A stretch of 64,000 nucleotides of DNA from JAZKHE01 sp040385525. Its GTDB lineage: Bacteria; Bacteroidota; Bacteroidia; UBA4408. The stretch covers positions 930,001-994,000 of the forward strand of contig JAZKHE010000002.1 of assembly GCA_040385525.1 (NCBI GenBank), read 5' to 3'. A model generated the notes under the pieces. The model worked only from the letters and a program-made list of their open reading frames with translations, searched no databases and was not told where the DNA came from. The position numbers and the translations under genes were made by a program. Shown here piece after piece: positions 27,085 to 35,123 of this stretch (positions within the stretch are counted from its first letter, which is position 1; each line of letters begins with the position of its first letter).

Positions 27085-27363
27085 ATGAAAAAAATATTCT
27101 TATTATCATTGTTCGCAATGCTTTCGCTGATGAGTTTTGCAAAAGCAAAATACAAATATGTTTTTACATCTCCCGAAGTTCAAAATGTAGAATATTTAAA
27201 ATCGATTACTGACGAAAAATTAAGGCCAATATTTAAACAAGGTGGTTTTTTTGATGCTAAAACAAATGAAATAGTTTTTGAAAGTGAAGAAGATATTGAT
27301 GTTGAGAAGTTAAAGCAGTTTTCGAAATTAGAAATAACTTCATTTAAAAAAATTGAATTGTAA
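27085..27363 (+). CDS. Small secreted protein of unknown function
   Basis: A 92-residue protein with a clear signal peptide (M-K-K-I-F-L-L-S-L-F-A-M-L-S-L-M-S-F-A, cleavage near 19-21). The mature 70 residues are charged and lysine/glutamate-rich and match no family I know. Its stop codon shares a base with the next start (TAATG at 27361-27365), so the two genes are translationally coupled; a chaperone-like or partner role for the larger secreted neighbour is possible but purely inferred. Confidence 0.6.
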   Translation: MKKIFLLSLFAMLSLMSFAKAKYKYVFTSPEVQNVEYLKSITDEKLRPIFKQGGFFDAKTNEIVFESEEDIDVEKLKQFSKLEITSFKKIEL

Positions 27364-29042
27364 TGAAAAATTTTTTCCTAACTCTTTTTTTTGTTTTAAC
27401 AACATTTGTTTCTTTTTCTCAAACAAATCCAACCGATGCTTGTGGAGCTGGAGCACAATCGTTGCCAGTTGGAACGGTTGGTTCTTGCACTGCAAATGGT
27501 TATACTTTACCAGGTAGTTATTCAAATGGTGGTGCTGTAAATGCGAGTTGTGCTGGTGGTTATGGTAGTGATGCTGATGATGGTTGGTATAGTTTTACAG
27601 CTGGATCAACATCAACAACAATTGATTTAAGAGGAGATAGAAATATGGTTGCTGCTATTTATACTGGCAGTTGCGGAACAGGCGAAGTTACTTGTATGAC
27701 TTTAGATGCAAACACTAATGGAACACTTACATTTCCTACAACAAACGGAACAACATATTATTTGCAGATACATAGAAGAAGTGGAAACAATACTGCTTCT
27801 ATGTCTGGTAACATTTGTATCTACCAATCTTATCCTCCATTTCAATGCTCAGCAACAGCTGTTACTTTCGAAACTGGACCTTTTACTTCAGCTTGTGCTG
27901 GAACGGCTCAAAATATAACAACAGATATGGATGCAAGAGAATATGTTACAGTTAATGTTGATGCTGGTCAGCCTTATACATTTACCGCAACTGGGTCAAA
28001 CACTTTTTTATATGTTACAAGTAGCGATGGAACTACTCAATATGTTCAATCAGGTAGTCCATTGGTTTGGACTTCAGCTTTTACAGGAACAATTAGAGTG
28101 TATTTGTTTGGTTCTTCAACTTGCGGTTTAGGTGGAGGTGGAGGTGTAACAAACAGAACATTAGCCGTAACTTGTGGTACAGCGGCTCCTACAGGAAACG
28201 TTAATTGCTCCGCTAGAACACCAATTTGTAGTGATAATAATTTTAGTGGAAACAATAGTGGTTATGGAACTCAAGAGTTAACAGCTTCAAACCAAGGTTG
28301 TCTTGGTTCTACAGAACATCAATCGTCATGGTATTCGTTTAATGCATTAACTTCTGGAACTGTTTCTTTTGATATTGAAACAGCTATAGATTATGATTTT
28401 GCAATTTGGGGACCAAACAAAACTTGTGGAAGTTTAGGTGCACCAATCCGTTGTTCATTCTCTGGTTTATACGGAAACACAGGTTTAGGTAGCGGAGCTA
28501 CAGATTTAAGTGATGGAGATTATACTGGCGCTAATGGAGAATTAGATGCGTGGGTTGCTCCATTAACCGTAACAGCAGGTCAATCGTATATTATGTTAAT
28601 TGATAATTTTACTGCTAATTCTACATCTTTTACAATTGATTGGACAATGAGTGGCGGTAGTGCGGCAACACTTAATTGTACTCCACTTTCGGTTGATGAT
28701 TTTGTTTTAAAAGGTAAGAGTTATCAAGGCTTTAATAAATTAGAATGGGATTTTGATGTTTCGAGTGTAAGTATAGAAAAATCAACGGATGGAGTAAATT
28801 TCGTTACAGTAAAATCTACTGATTCGAATAATTTTGTTGATGAAAATCCTTCCTCATTAACATATTATAGATTGTCTGCATTTCATGGTAAATCTAATTT
28901 AGTTTCATTAATTAATGATGACAATTTTACTTACAAAGTTTTAAAAATTACAAGTATTACTGGTCAAGAAGTAAGTAGCGACTACCAAGGAGTTAAACTT
29001 TATTTTTACGAAGACGGAACGGTTACTAAAAAGATAAATTAA
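27363..29042 (+). CDS. Large secreted protein with PPC-like beta domains and a T9SS-like C-terminal tail
   Basis: A 559-residue protein with a signal peptide to about 19-20 (...F-V-S-F-S-Q). Two glycine/threonine-rich beta-sandwich regions resemble bacterial pre-peptidase C-terminal (PPC) domains: about 55-150 (D-D-G-W-Y-S-F-T-A-G...Y-Y-L-Q-I-H) and 310-435 (S-S-W-Y-S-F-N-A...Q-S-Y-I-M-L-I-D-N-F). The last about 100 residues hold an N-K-L-E-W-D-F-type domain, then I-T-S-I-T-G-Q-E-V-S-S-D-Y-Q-G-V-K-L-Y and Y-E-D-G-T-V-T-K-K. This is similar to T9SS C-terminal tails ending in Lys-rich positions, but not the classic type A motif. No catalytic domain is visible. It is coupled to the small upstream gene and ends in a shared bidirectional terminator. 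Confidence 0.7.
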   Translation: MKNFFLTLFFVLTTFVSFSQTNPTDACGAGAQSLPVGTVGSCTANGYTLPGSYSNGGAVNASCAGGYGSDADDGWYSFTAGSTSTTIDLRGDRNMVAAIYTGSCGTGEVTCMTLDANTNGTLTFPTTNGTTYYLQIHRRSGNNTASMSGNICIYQSYPPFQCSATAVTFETGPFTSACAGTAQNITTDMDAREYVTVNVDAGQPYTFTATGSNTFLYVTSSDGTTQYVQSGSPLVWTSAFTGTIRVYLFGSSTCGLGGGGGVTNRTLAVTCGTAAPTGNVNCSARTPICSDNNFSGNNSGYGTQELTASNQGCLGSTEHQSSWYSFNALTSGTVSFDIETAIDYDFAIWGPNKTCGSLGAPIRCSFSGLYGNTGLGSGATDLSDGDYTGANGELDAWVAPLTVTAGQSYIMLIDNFTANSTSFTIDWTMSGGSAATLNCTPLSVDDFVLKGKSYQGFNKLEWDFDVSSVSIEKSTDGVNFVTVKSTDSNNFVDENPSSLTYYRLSAFHGKSNLVSLINDDNFTYKVLKITSITGQEVSSDYQGVKLYFYEDGTVTKKIN

Positions 29043-29061
29043 AAAATTGTATGCTTTGTTA

Positions 29062-29094
29062 AAAAAAAGTCCTGATAAACTCAGGACTTTTTTT
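29062..29094. terminator. Bidirectional terminator between the secreted protein gene and dnaE
   Basis: A 14-bp stem built on AGTCCTGA and TCAGGACT with a 5-nt TAAAC loop, A-run on the left and T-run on the right. The right end overlaps the first two bases of the dnaE stop codon (29093-29095 on the minus strand). Confidence 0.88.
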
Positions 29095-32000
29095 AGTTTA
29101 ATCTATAACTTATTTTAACTTGTTTTTTAAGTTCGTCTAGCAAGTCATTATTAGGACTAACTCTAAATTTTTTAGAAGGCATTTCTACGGCTAAATTTTC
29201 TTTTTTGTTGTACAACAAAAATTTTACAGAGCAATTACCAGGGTGTCGGCTAAAAATACCTTGTATTTCAGAAATTAAATTTTCATCAATTCCATTCAAT
29301 TCCATTTCAATATTTAAGGTTTTAATTTTTTTATCTCTAATTTCTGATAAAAGTTCAATATTAGTTGCTTTTGCTTCTAGTTCTTCGCTATTAAAACGTG
29401 TCATTATTTTACAAGTAACCATTACAAAATTACCTTGCACCAATTGGTGTTTCATTTTCATATAATCGTCTCCAAAAAGCATAAAACGATAACTACTGTC
29501 GTAATCTTCCATGATGAATGAGCCAAATGGTTTACCCGCTTTTGAAATTGAATTTGTTGTTTGCGCAACTATGCCGCCAATCATTAATTCTTTTTGTTTT
29601 AACGTTTTTAAATCGGATAAACTTGATAAGGTAGCAGTTGCAAATTTTAATTCAACATCTTTAAATAAATCTAAAGGATGCCCTGTAACAAACATTCCTA
29701 AAACTTCTTTCTCTTTTTGCAATTGCTCCATAATATTCCATGGTTCGCAAGGTGCAATTATTGGTTCTGGAATTTCTTCCGAGCCAGATTCTTCACCAAA
29801 TAAACTATGTTGCGAAGAAGAAGCACCATCTTGCATTGAGCCTCCATAACGAATAGCTTTTTCTAACAAAGTTGCTCCGCTAGATTGATCTAAAGCAAAA
29901 TATTGCGCGCGATGTGTACCTTCAAATCCATCAAATCCGCCGGCAAAAGCAAGGTTTTCTAAACAACGTTTGTTTACCGAACGAAGATTTACTCGTGTTG
30001 TTAAATCAAATACAGATTTAAATGGTCCGTTATTTTCTCTTTCTTCAACTAAACTATCAACAGCTGCTTCGCCAACTCCTTTAATTGCAGCCATTCCAAA
30101 TCTAATTTCTCCTTTGCTGTTTACGTTAAAGGTTGCTAAACTTTCGTTTACATCGGGTCCTAAAACTTTTAATCCAGAACGTTTGCATTCTTCTATGAAA
30201 AAAGAAACATCTTTAATATCGCGCATGTTATGAGTTAGCACAGCTGCCATAAATTCTGCTGTGTAATGCGCTTTTAAATAAGCTGTTTGATATCCTAACA
30301 ATGCATAACACGTAGAGTGCGATTTGTTAAATGCGTATGATGCAAATGCTTCCCAATCTGTCCAAACTTTTTCTGCTACTTTGGTATCGTGACCATTAGA
30401 TGCGCAACCTTCTAAAAATTTAGGTTTTAATTTATCTAGCGTTGGCCTATCTTTTTTACCCATTGCTTTACGTAAAACATCGGCATCACCTTTTGTAAAG
30501 TTGGCAAGCTTTTGCGACAAACGCATTACCTGTTCTTGATAAACAGTAATACCATATGTTTCTTGCAAAAACTCATCCATTCCCTCTAAGTCGTAAACAA
30601 CTTTTTCTGCACCATGTTTACGTTTAATATAGTTTGGAATGTAAGCTATCGGTCCGGGTCTATATAACGCATTCATTGCTATTAAATCGTTAAAACCATC
30701 GGGCTTTAATTCTTTTAAATATTTTTGCATTCCAGCACTCTCATACTGAAACAAACCAACAGTTTCGCCACGTTGAAATAATTCGTAAGTTTTTAAATCA
30801 TCTAGTGGAATTGTATCAATATCAATACTAATATTATGACGGCGTTTAATTAATTTTAACGCATCTTTAATAATAGTTAAGGTTTTTAAACCTAAAAAGT
30901 CCATTTTTAAAAGTCCTGCACTTTCAGCAACAGAGTTATCGAATTGCGTAACCAACATTTCCGAATCTTTTGCTTTTGTTACCGGAACAAATTTGGTAAT
31001 ATCGTCGGGCGTAATAATTACACCACACGCATGCACACCAATGTTTCTTACAGAACCTTCTAATTGGTAGGCTTGCAGCAATGTGCGCGATTCAGCAGTA
31101 TCTCCATCAATTAATTTTCTAAAAGTTTCAGATTGTTCGATGAACTCTTTTCTATCTTTTATTTTTTCTAAATATTTTTTATCTAATCCATCAGGACCTA
31201 ACAATCTTTTTAAAGATGCCTCGGGTGTTTCTGGAAAAGATTTTGCTAGTCTATCTGCTTCTTGTAGTGGTAAATTTAATGCGCGAGCTGTGTCTCTAAT
31301 AGCAGATTTTCCACCCATTGTACCATACGTAATAATTTGAGCAACTTGATTGCTACCATATTTTTGAATTACATAATCAATTACTTTTCCGCGTCCTACA
31401 TCATCAAAGTCAATATCAATATCGGGCATTGAAATACGATCTGGATTTAAGAAACGCTCAAAGAGTAAATCGTATTTAATTGGATCTACGTTTGTAATTC
31501 CTAAACAATAAGCAATTGCAGAACCTGCTGCAGAACCACGACCAGGGCCAACAGCAACATCCATTTCTCTTGCTTTTGTAGTAAAATCTTGCACAATTAA
31601 AAAGTAACCCGGAAATCCCATTCGGGCAATCGTTGCCAATTCAAAATCTAAGCGCTCTTTAATTTCTGGAGTAATTTCGCCATAACGTTTTTGTGCACCT
31701 ACATAGGTAAGGTGCGTTAGGTAAGCATTTTCTCCACGATTTCCTTTTCCTTCATCTGTAGGATCATTATCTCGTGCATCTTTAAATTCTTCAGGAATAT
31801 CATATTTTGGTAAAAGTACATCTCTTCCTAATTTAAAGTTTTCTATTTTATCAACTATCTCTTGAGTGGTTGCAATGGCTTCGGGAATGTCAGAAAATAG
31901 CTGAACCATTTCTGATGTGCTTTTAAAATAAAACTCATCGTTTGCAAAACCATATCTAAAGCCTCTTCCTTTTCCAATAGGTGTTTCAACCAATTCGTTG

Positions 32001-33460
32001 TCTTTAACACACAATAAAATATCATGCGCTTTTGCCCCTTTTTTTTCTAAATAATAACTGCTGTTGGCTGCAAAATATTTTACATTGTATTTTTTTGCGA
32101 AGCCTAATAAAATTCTGTTTACGTGATTTTCTTCTTCTAAATTATGACGGTTTAATTCCACATAAAAATCTTCGCCAAATAAATTGTGCCACCACACAAA
32201 AGCTTCTTCTGCTTGCGTTTCGCCAACACTTAAAATTAGTTTTGGTATTTCAGAATTTAGTCCGCCAGTAGTTGCAATTAAACCTTCTTTGTATTGTAAT
32301 AAAATCTCTTTATCAATACGCGGAACATAATAAAACCCTTCAACAAAACCAATAGAACTTAGCTTAGCAATGTTTTGATAACCAACTTTATTTTTGGCTA
32401 AAAATACTTGCGTAAAACCATTGTCTTGATTTTTTTTATCGTTTCTATCTCTACAAATATTAAGTTCGCAACCAATAATTGATTTTAGAAGAAGTTTTAT
32501 TTCGCCTTGTTTTTCACCTTTTTCAATTGCTTCGTTTGCGGCTTTTATATTTTTGTTTTGTTTCTCAATCGTTTGCCAAAACTCAAAAGCGGCGTACATA
32601 TTTCCATGGTCTGTTAATGCAACTGCAGGAGAGTTATTTTCTATAGCTTTTTTTATAATGCCTTCAATTTCTGAAGTAGCTTGTAAAACTGAGTATTGTG
32701 AGTGAACATGTAAATGACTAAAACTAACGTTTAGTGAACTTGTGTTGGCGGTATTATTTTGAGCAACTTTATTGGCATTTTCTAGCGCTTTATTTTCTTT
32801 TATTGCTTTTTCGTTAGCTAATAAAGTTGATAAATCTGGAGCTTGATAAATTAATGTTTCTGGAGCATTAACTTCTGCAACTTTTATAATACCTCGTTTA
32901 ATAATTTCGAAAAAACAGCGAGCTGTTCCATCTACATCGAATGCGGCGTTGTGTGCTTCTGCAAAACCAGTACCAAATAGTTTTAAATGTAGTTCAGTTA
33001 GTGTTGGCCATTTAAACTTACCACCTCTACCACCTGGTATCTCACAAAAAGCAGTTGTCTCATCGCTTTTGGTATCGATGATAGATTTACCTTCAAAAAA
33101 ATTAGGCAAATTATTTCTTAAAAATTCAGCACCAGTAATATTTATATCAAATTCAATGTTGTGTCCGCATAAATATTTTGCTTGTTTTACTGCTTCAACA
33201 AATTCTAATAAAGTATCATTTAAATTTTTTCCTTCTTGCAAAGCACGCTCTGTAGAAATACCGTGCACCTTAACGGCTTCAAAGGGAATAGTAAAACCTT
33301 CTGGTTTAACAATAATGCTATTAGATGAAATTAGTTTGCCATCGTAATCGTGTAACTGCCATGCTAACTGAACCACACGAGGCCAGTTATCTAAATCAGA
33401 AATAGGAGCATTATAATTACGGGGTAATCCTGTGGTTTCGGTATCAAATATTATAAACAT
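29093..33460 (-). CDS. dnaE: DNA polymerase III alpha subunit with an N-terminal fused 3'-5' exonuclease
   Basis: A 1455-residue protein from the ATG at 33460; a TTG at 33484 gives a longer frame but lies inside the -7 box. The N-terminal DEDDh exonuclease (about 1-190) has D6-T-E8, E-F-D105 and H170...D175, so all five catalytic residues are present and proofreading is likely built in. A linker (190-245) leads to the PHP domain (H-L-H-V-H-S near 250, T-D-H-G-N near 285), and then the palm with P-D-I-D-I-D-F-D-D (about 679-687), the fingers, and the C-terminal OB and tau-binding regions. Most bacteria encode the epsilon exonuclease separately as dnaQ. It lies downstream of mqnA on the same strand, with its own -7 box. 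Confidence 0.95.
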   Translation of the reverse strand: MFIIFDTETTGLPRNYNAPISDLDNWPRVVQLAWQLHDYDGKLISSNSIIVKPEGFTIPFEAVKVHGISTERALQEGKNLNDTLLEFVEAVKQAKYLCGHNIEFDINITGAEFLRNNLPNFFEGKSIIDTKSDETTAFCEIPGGRGGKFKWPTLTELHLKLFGTGFAEAHNAAFDVDGTARCFFEIIKRGIIKVAEVNAPETLIYQAPDLSTLLANEKAIKENKALENANKVAQNNTANTSSLNVSFSHLHVHSQYSVLQATSEIEGIIKKAIENNSPAVALTDHGNMYAAFEFWQTIEKQNKNIKAANEAIEKGEKQGEIKLLLKSIIGCELNICRDRNDKKNQDNGFTQVFLAKNKVGYQNIAKLSSIGFVEGFYYVPRIDKEILLQYKEGLIATTGGLNSEIPKLILSVGETQAEEAFVWWHNLFGEDFYVELNRHNLEEENHVNRILLGFAKKYNVKYFAANSSYYLEKKGAKAHDILLCVKDNELVETPIGKGRGFRYGFANDEFYFKSTSEMVQLFSDIPEAIATTQEIVDKIENFKLGRDVLLPKYDIPEEFKDARDNDPTDEGKGNRGENAYLTHLTYVGAQKRYGEITPEIKERLDFELATIARMGFPGYFLIVQDFTTKAREMDVAVGPGRGSAAGSAIAYCLGITNVDPIKYDLLFERFLNPDRISMPDIDIDFDDVGRGKVIDYVIQKYGSNQVAQIITYGTMGGKSAIRDTARALNLPLQEADRLAKSFPETPEASLKRLLGPDGLDKKYLEKIKDRKEFIEQSETFRKLIDGDTAESRTLLQAYQLEGSVRNIGVHACGVIITPDDITKFVPVTKAKDSEMLVTQFDNSVAESAGLLKMDFLGLKTLTIIKDALKLIKRRHNISIDIDTIPLDDLKTYELFQRGETVGLFQYESAGMQKYLKELKPDGFNDLIAMNALYRPGPIAYIPNYIKRKHGAEKVVYDLEGMDEFLQETYGITVYQEQVMRLSQKLANFTKGDADVLRKAMGKKDRPTLDKLKPKFLEGCASNGHDTKVAEKVWTDWEAFASYAFNKSHSTCYALLGYQTAYLKAHYTAEFMAAVLTHNMRDIKDVSFFIEECKRSGLKVLGPDVNESLATFNVNSKGEIRFGMAAIKGVGEAAVDSLVEERENNGPFKSVFDLTTRVNLRSVNKRCLENLAFAGGFDGFEGTHRAQYFALDQSSGATLLEKAIRYGGSMQDGASSSQHSLFGEESGSEEIPEPIIAPCEPWNIMEQLQKEKEVLGMFVTGHPLDLFKDVELKFATATLSSLSDLKTLKQKELMIGGIVAQTTNSISKAGKPFGSFIMEDYDSSYRFMLFGDDYMKMKHQLVQGNFVMVTCKIMTRFNSEELEAKATNIELLSEIRDKKIKTLNIEMELNGIDENLISEIQGIFSRHPGNCSVKFLLYNKKENLAVEMPSKKFRVSPNNDLLDELKKQVKISYRLN

Positions 33461-33481
33461 GGAAAGCGATTTTTTGCTTAC

Positions 33482-33489
33482 CAAATTTA
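33482..33489 (-). promoter_or_regulatory. Promoter -7 element of dnaE
   Basis: TAAATTTG on the minus strand, an exact TAnnTTTG match, lies 21 nt before the chosen ATG. It argues against the upstream TTG at 33484, which falls inside the box. Confidence 0.5.
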
Positions 33490-33531
33490 CAAAAAACTAT
33501 AGCTTGATTTAAAGATGTTGAAAAGTAAAAA

Positions 33532-34275
33532 TTACAGTTGTTTTATATAACTCAAAAATAATTCAATAGCCTTGTGTTTACTTTCGTTTAAGTTATATTG
33601 GATATAATGTGTTAAATATTTTTTAACATCGTAATGCGGAAATTCTTTTTGTTTTTCTGGGATTAAATTTTGCAAATTATTTAATCCTTCTTTTAAAGCG
33701 CTATTAAATTCTGTAATAAAATTCGATTCAATATTTTTATTAGCAACCCAGGCCGCAAACACAAACGGTAGGCCTGTAAATTTTTTCCATTCGCCAGCTA
33801 AATCATACACATATTTATAATTGTTGTGTACTCCAAAAGTGCGGTCGCCAATTAAAACTGTAGCGGTTGTGTTTTTTACCTCACTTAAAAAGTTGTCATT
33901 TGCCGCTTTCCATTCTACTGAAATATTCCAATAATTTTTGGCTAATACTTTTGCCAAATTAACTGATGTCCGCGAATGAAAATCGAGTAAAATTGTTTTT
34001 ATTTCGTGTAACGGAACTTCGCTTAGAAGCAAAACGGAGTGTACATCTCCATCGGCACTAATGCAATAATCAGATATAATTTGTGCGTGTTTTAGTTTCG
34101 GTATTATTGCAACAGGAACTAAACCAATGTCAACTTGTTCTGTAATCAGTTTTTCTGCACAAACAGAAGGAATGTCAAAATCTATAAGTGCATTATTTCT
34201 CAGAAAAGAACTATTGTTTAATCCGTAAATAAATGGTGTAGAATTTAGGTAGTTTACACAAGAAATTTTAACCAT
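33532..34275 (-). CDS. mqnA: Chorismate dehydratase (MqnA) of the futalosine menaquinone pathway
   Basis: A 247-residue MqnA/MqnD-family protein (periplasmic-binding-protein-like fold used as a lyase). The N-terminus V-K-I-S-C-V-N-Y-L-N-S-T-P-F-I-Y-G-L matches the MqnA start V-S-Y-L-N-x-x-P-x-x-x-G-L, and I-G-L-V-P-V-A (about 50) and L-I-G-D-R (about 122) are the usual landmarks. MqnA converts chorismate to 3-enolpyruvyl-benzoate. Its presence suggests menaquinone is made through futalosine rather than the classical Men pathway. It begins 2 bases after the stop of the EI24-like gene, so the two are cotranscribed. Confidence 0.85.
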   Translation of the reverse strand: MVKISCVNYLNSTPFIYGLNNSSFLRNNALIDFDIPSVCAEKLITEQVDIGLVPVAIIPKLKHAQIISDYCISADGDVHSVLLLSEVPLHEIKTILLDFHSRTSVNLAKVLAKNYWNISVEWKAANDNFLSEVKNTTATVLIGDRTFGVHNNYKYVYDLAGEWKKFTGLPFVFAAWVANKNIESNFITEFNSALKEGLNNLQNLIPEKQKEFPHYDVKKYLTHYIQYNLNESKHKAIELFLSYIKQL

Positions 34276-34277
34276 AA

Positions 34278-35042
34278 TTACACCAAATTATTTTTTATTT
34301 TGTGCGTAGTTATAGTTGCTGCAATTACTGAATAGCCAGGAGCAATTAACCAACCAACAAATGGAATTAAAAATAATAAATTAAAAATAAAACCTGTGCC
34401 AATGGCTGCACCTTTGTTGTTGCGCATAAACTGCAAACTTTGTGGTATGCTTAATTTATGTCTTTCGTTAGTGTAATCAATCATAGAAAATCCCATAAAA
34501 TAAGAAGATATAAAAAACAACACCAAAGGAATAAATAAGTTTACAATTGGAATAAAAACTAATAAATAAGCAATAATGGTGCACGTAATTTCTATTAAAA
34601 AATTGCGTAAGGTTAGTTTTAATCCGCGCACAAAATCTTTTACAAATTGCAAAGGCGATGTGTCAAAATCTTTTCCAGTTAAAATACGTTCTGTTCTTTC
34701 GGAAAGCATCCCTAAAATGGGTGATAACAATATTAGAATAATGTATTTGTAAACTGAATAATAAATTAATAGCAACGAAATTTTTACCAATAAACTAACC
34801 ACTACATAAATAATATCTTTTAAAACGCCCAAAAATCCGTCAGAACTTGCTGTGAGTCCTAACATATCTAAAACAAGACTAGCCATAAAACTAGCAAAGG
34901 TAAAAACGCCCCAAATAAATAGTGTAAAAAGTATTACGTTTATAATGCCCGGAATTAGCATATATCCCCACAATTTATGTTTTACAACAAGTCGGTGGGC
35001 TTCAAAATAAGAGGTAATTCCTAATCCAAATCGTTTAAACAT
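34278..35042 (-). CDS. EI24/CysZ-like inner membrane protein
   Basis: A 254-residue protein with about six membrane segments (first about 30-55 I-I-N-V-I-L-F-T-L-F-I-W-G, last about 225-245 F-L-I-P-F-V-G-W-L-I-A-P). The N-terminal helix A-H-R-L-V-V-K-H-K-L-W-G-Y and the inner S-P-I-L-G-M-L-S-E-R-T-E motif are typical of the EI24/DUF540 family that includes CysZ, a sulfate-sulfite channel. A transport role is plausible, but no sulfate-assimilation genes are nearby. It is followed by mqnA after 2 bases. Confidence 0.8.
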   Translation of the reverse strand: MFKRFGLGITSYFEAHRLVVKHKLWGYMLIPGIINVILFTLFIWGVFTFASFMASLVLDMLGLTASSDGFLGVLKDIIYVVVSLLVKISLLLIYYSVYKYIILILLSPILGMLSERTERILTGKDFDTSPLQFVKDFVRGLKLTLRNFLIEITCTIIAYLLVFIPIVNLFIPLVLFFISSYFMGFSMIDYTNERHKLSIPQSLQFMRNNKGAAIGTGFIFNLLFLIPFVGWLIAPGYSVIAATITTHKIKNNLV

Positions 35043-35088
35043 GTTTAAAATTATTTTGTTAGCTAAAGTAAATATTTTTTTGTTTTAG

Positions 35089-35119
35089 TCTGCTCATTTC
35101 TACAATGTATTTAACTTTG
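35089..35119 (+). promoter_or_regulatory. Promoter placed 4 bases before the TonB-receptor ATG (leaderless candidate)
   Basis: TCTG (35089-35092), a 19-nt spacer and TAACTTTG (35112-35119), an exact -7 match. Only CTTT separates the box from the ATG at 35124. With the usual distance of 3-4 nt from box to start site, the mRNA would begin at or beside the A of the ATG. Confidence 0.5.
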
Positions 35120-35123
35120 CTTT

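Noticed and set aside
33461..33484. TTG start adding 8 residues to DnaE
   Set aside because: It lies inside the TAAATTTG box; the ATG at 33460 directly precedes the exonuclease D-T-E motif, as in the family.
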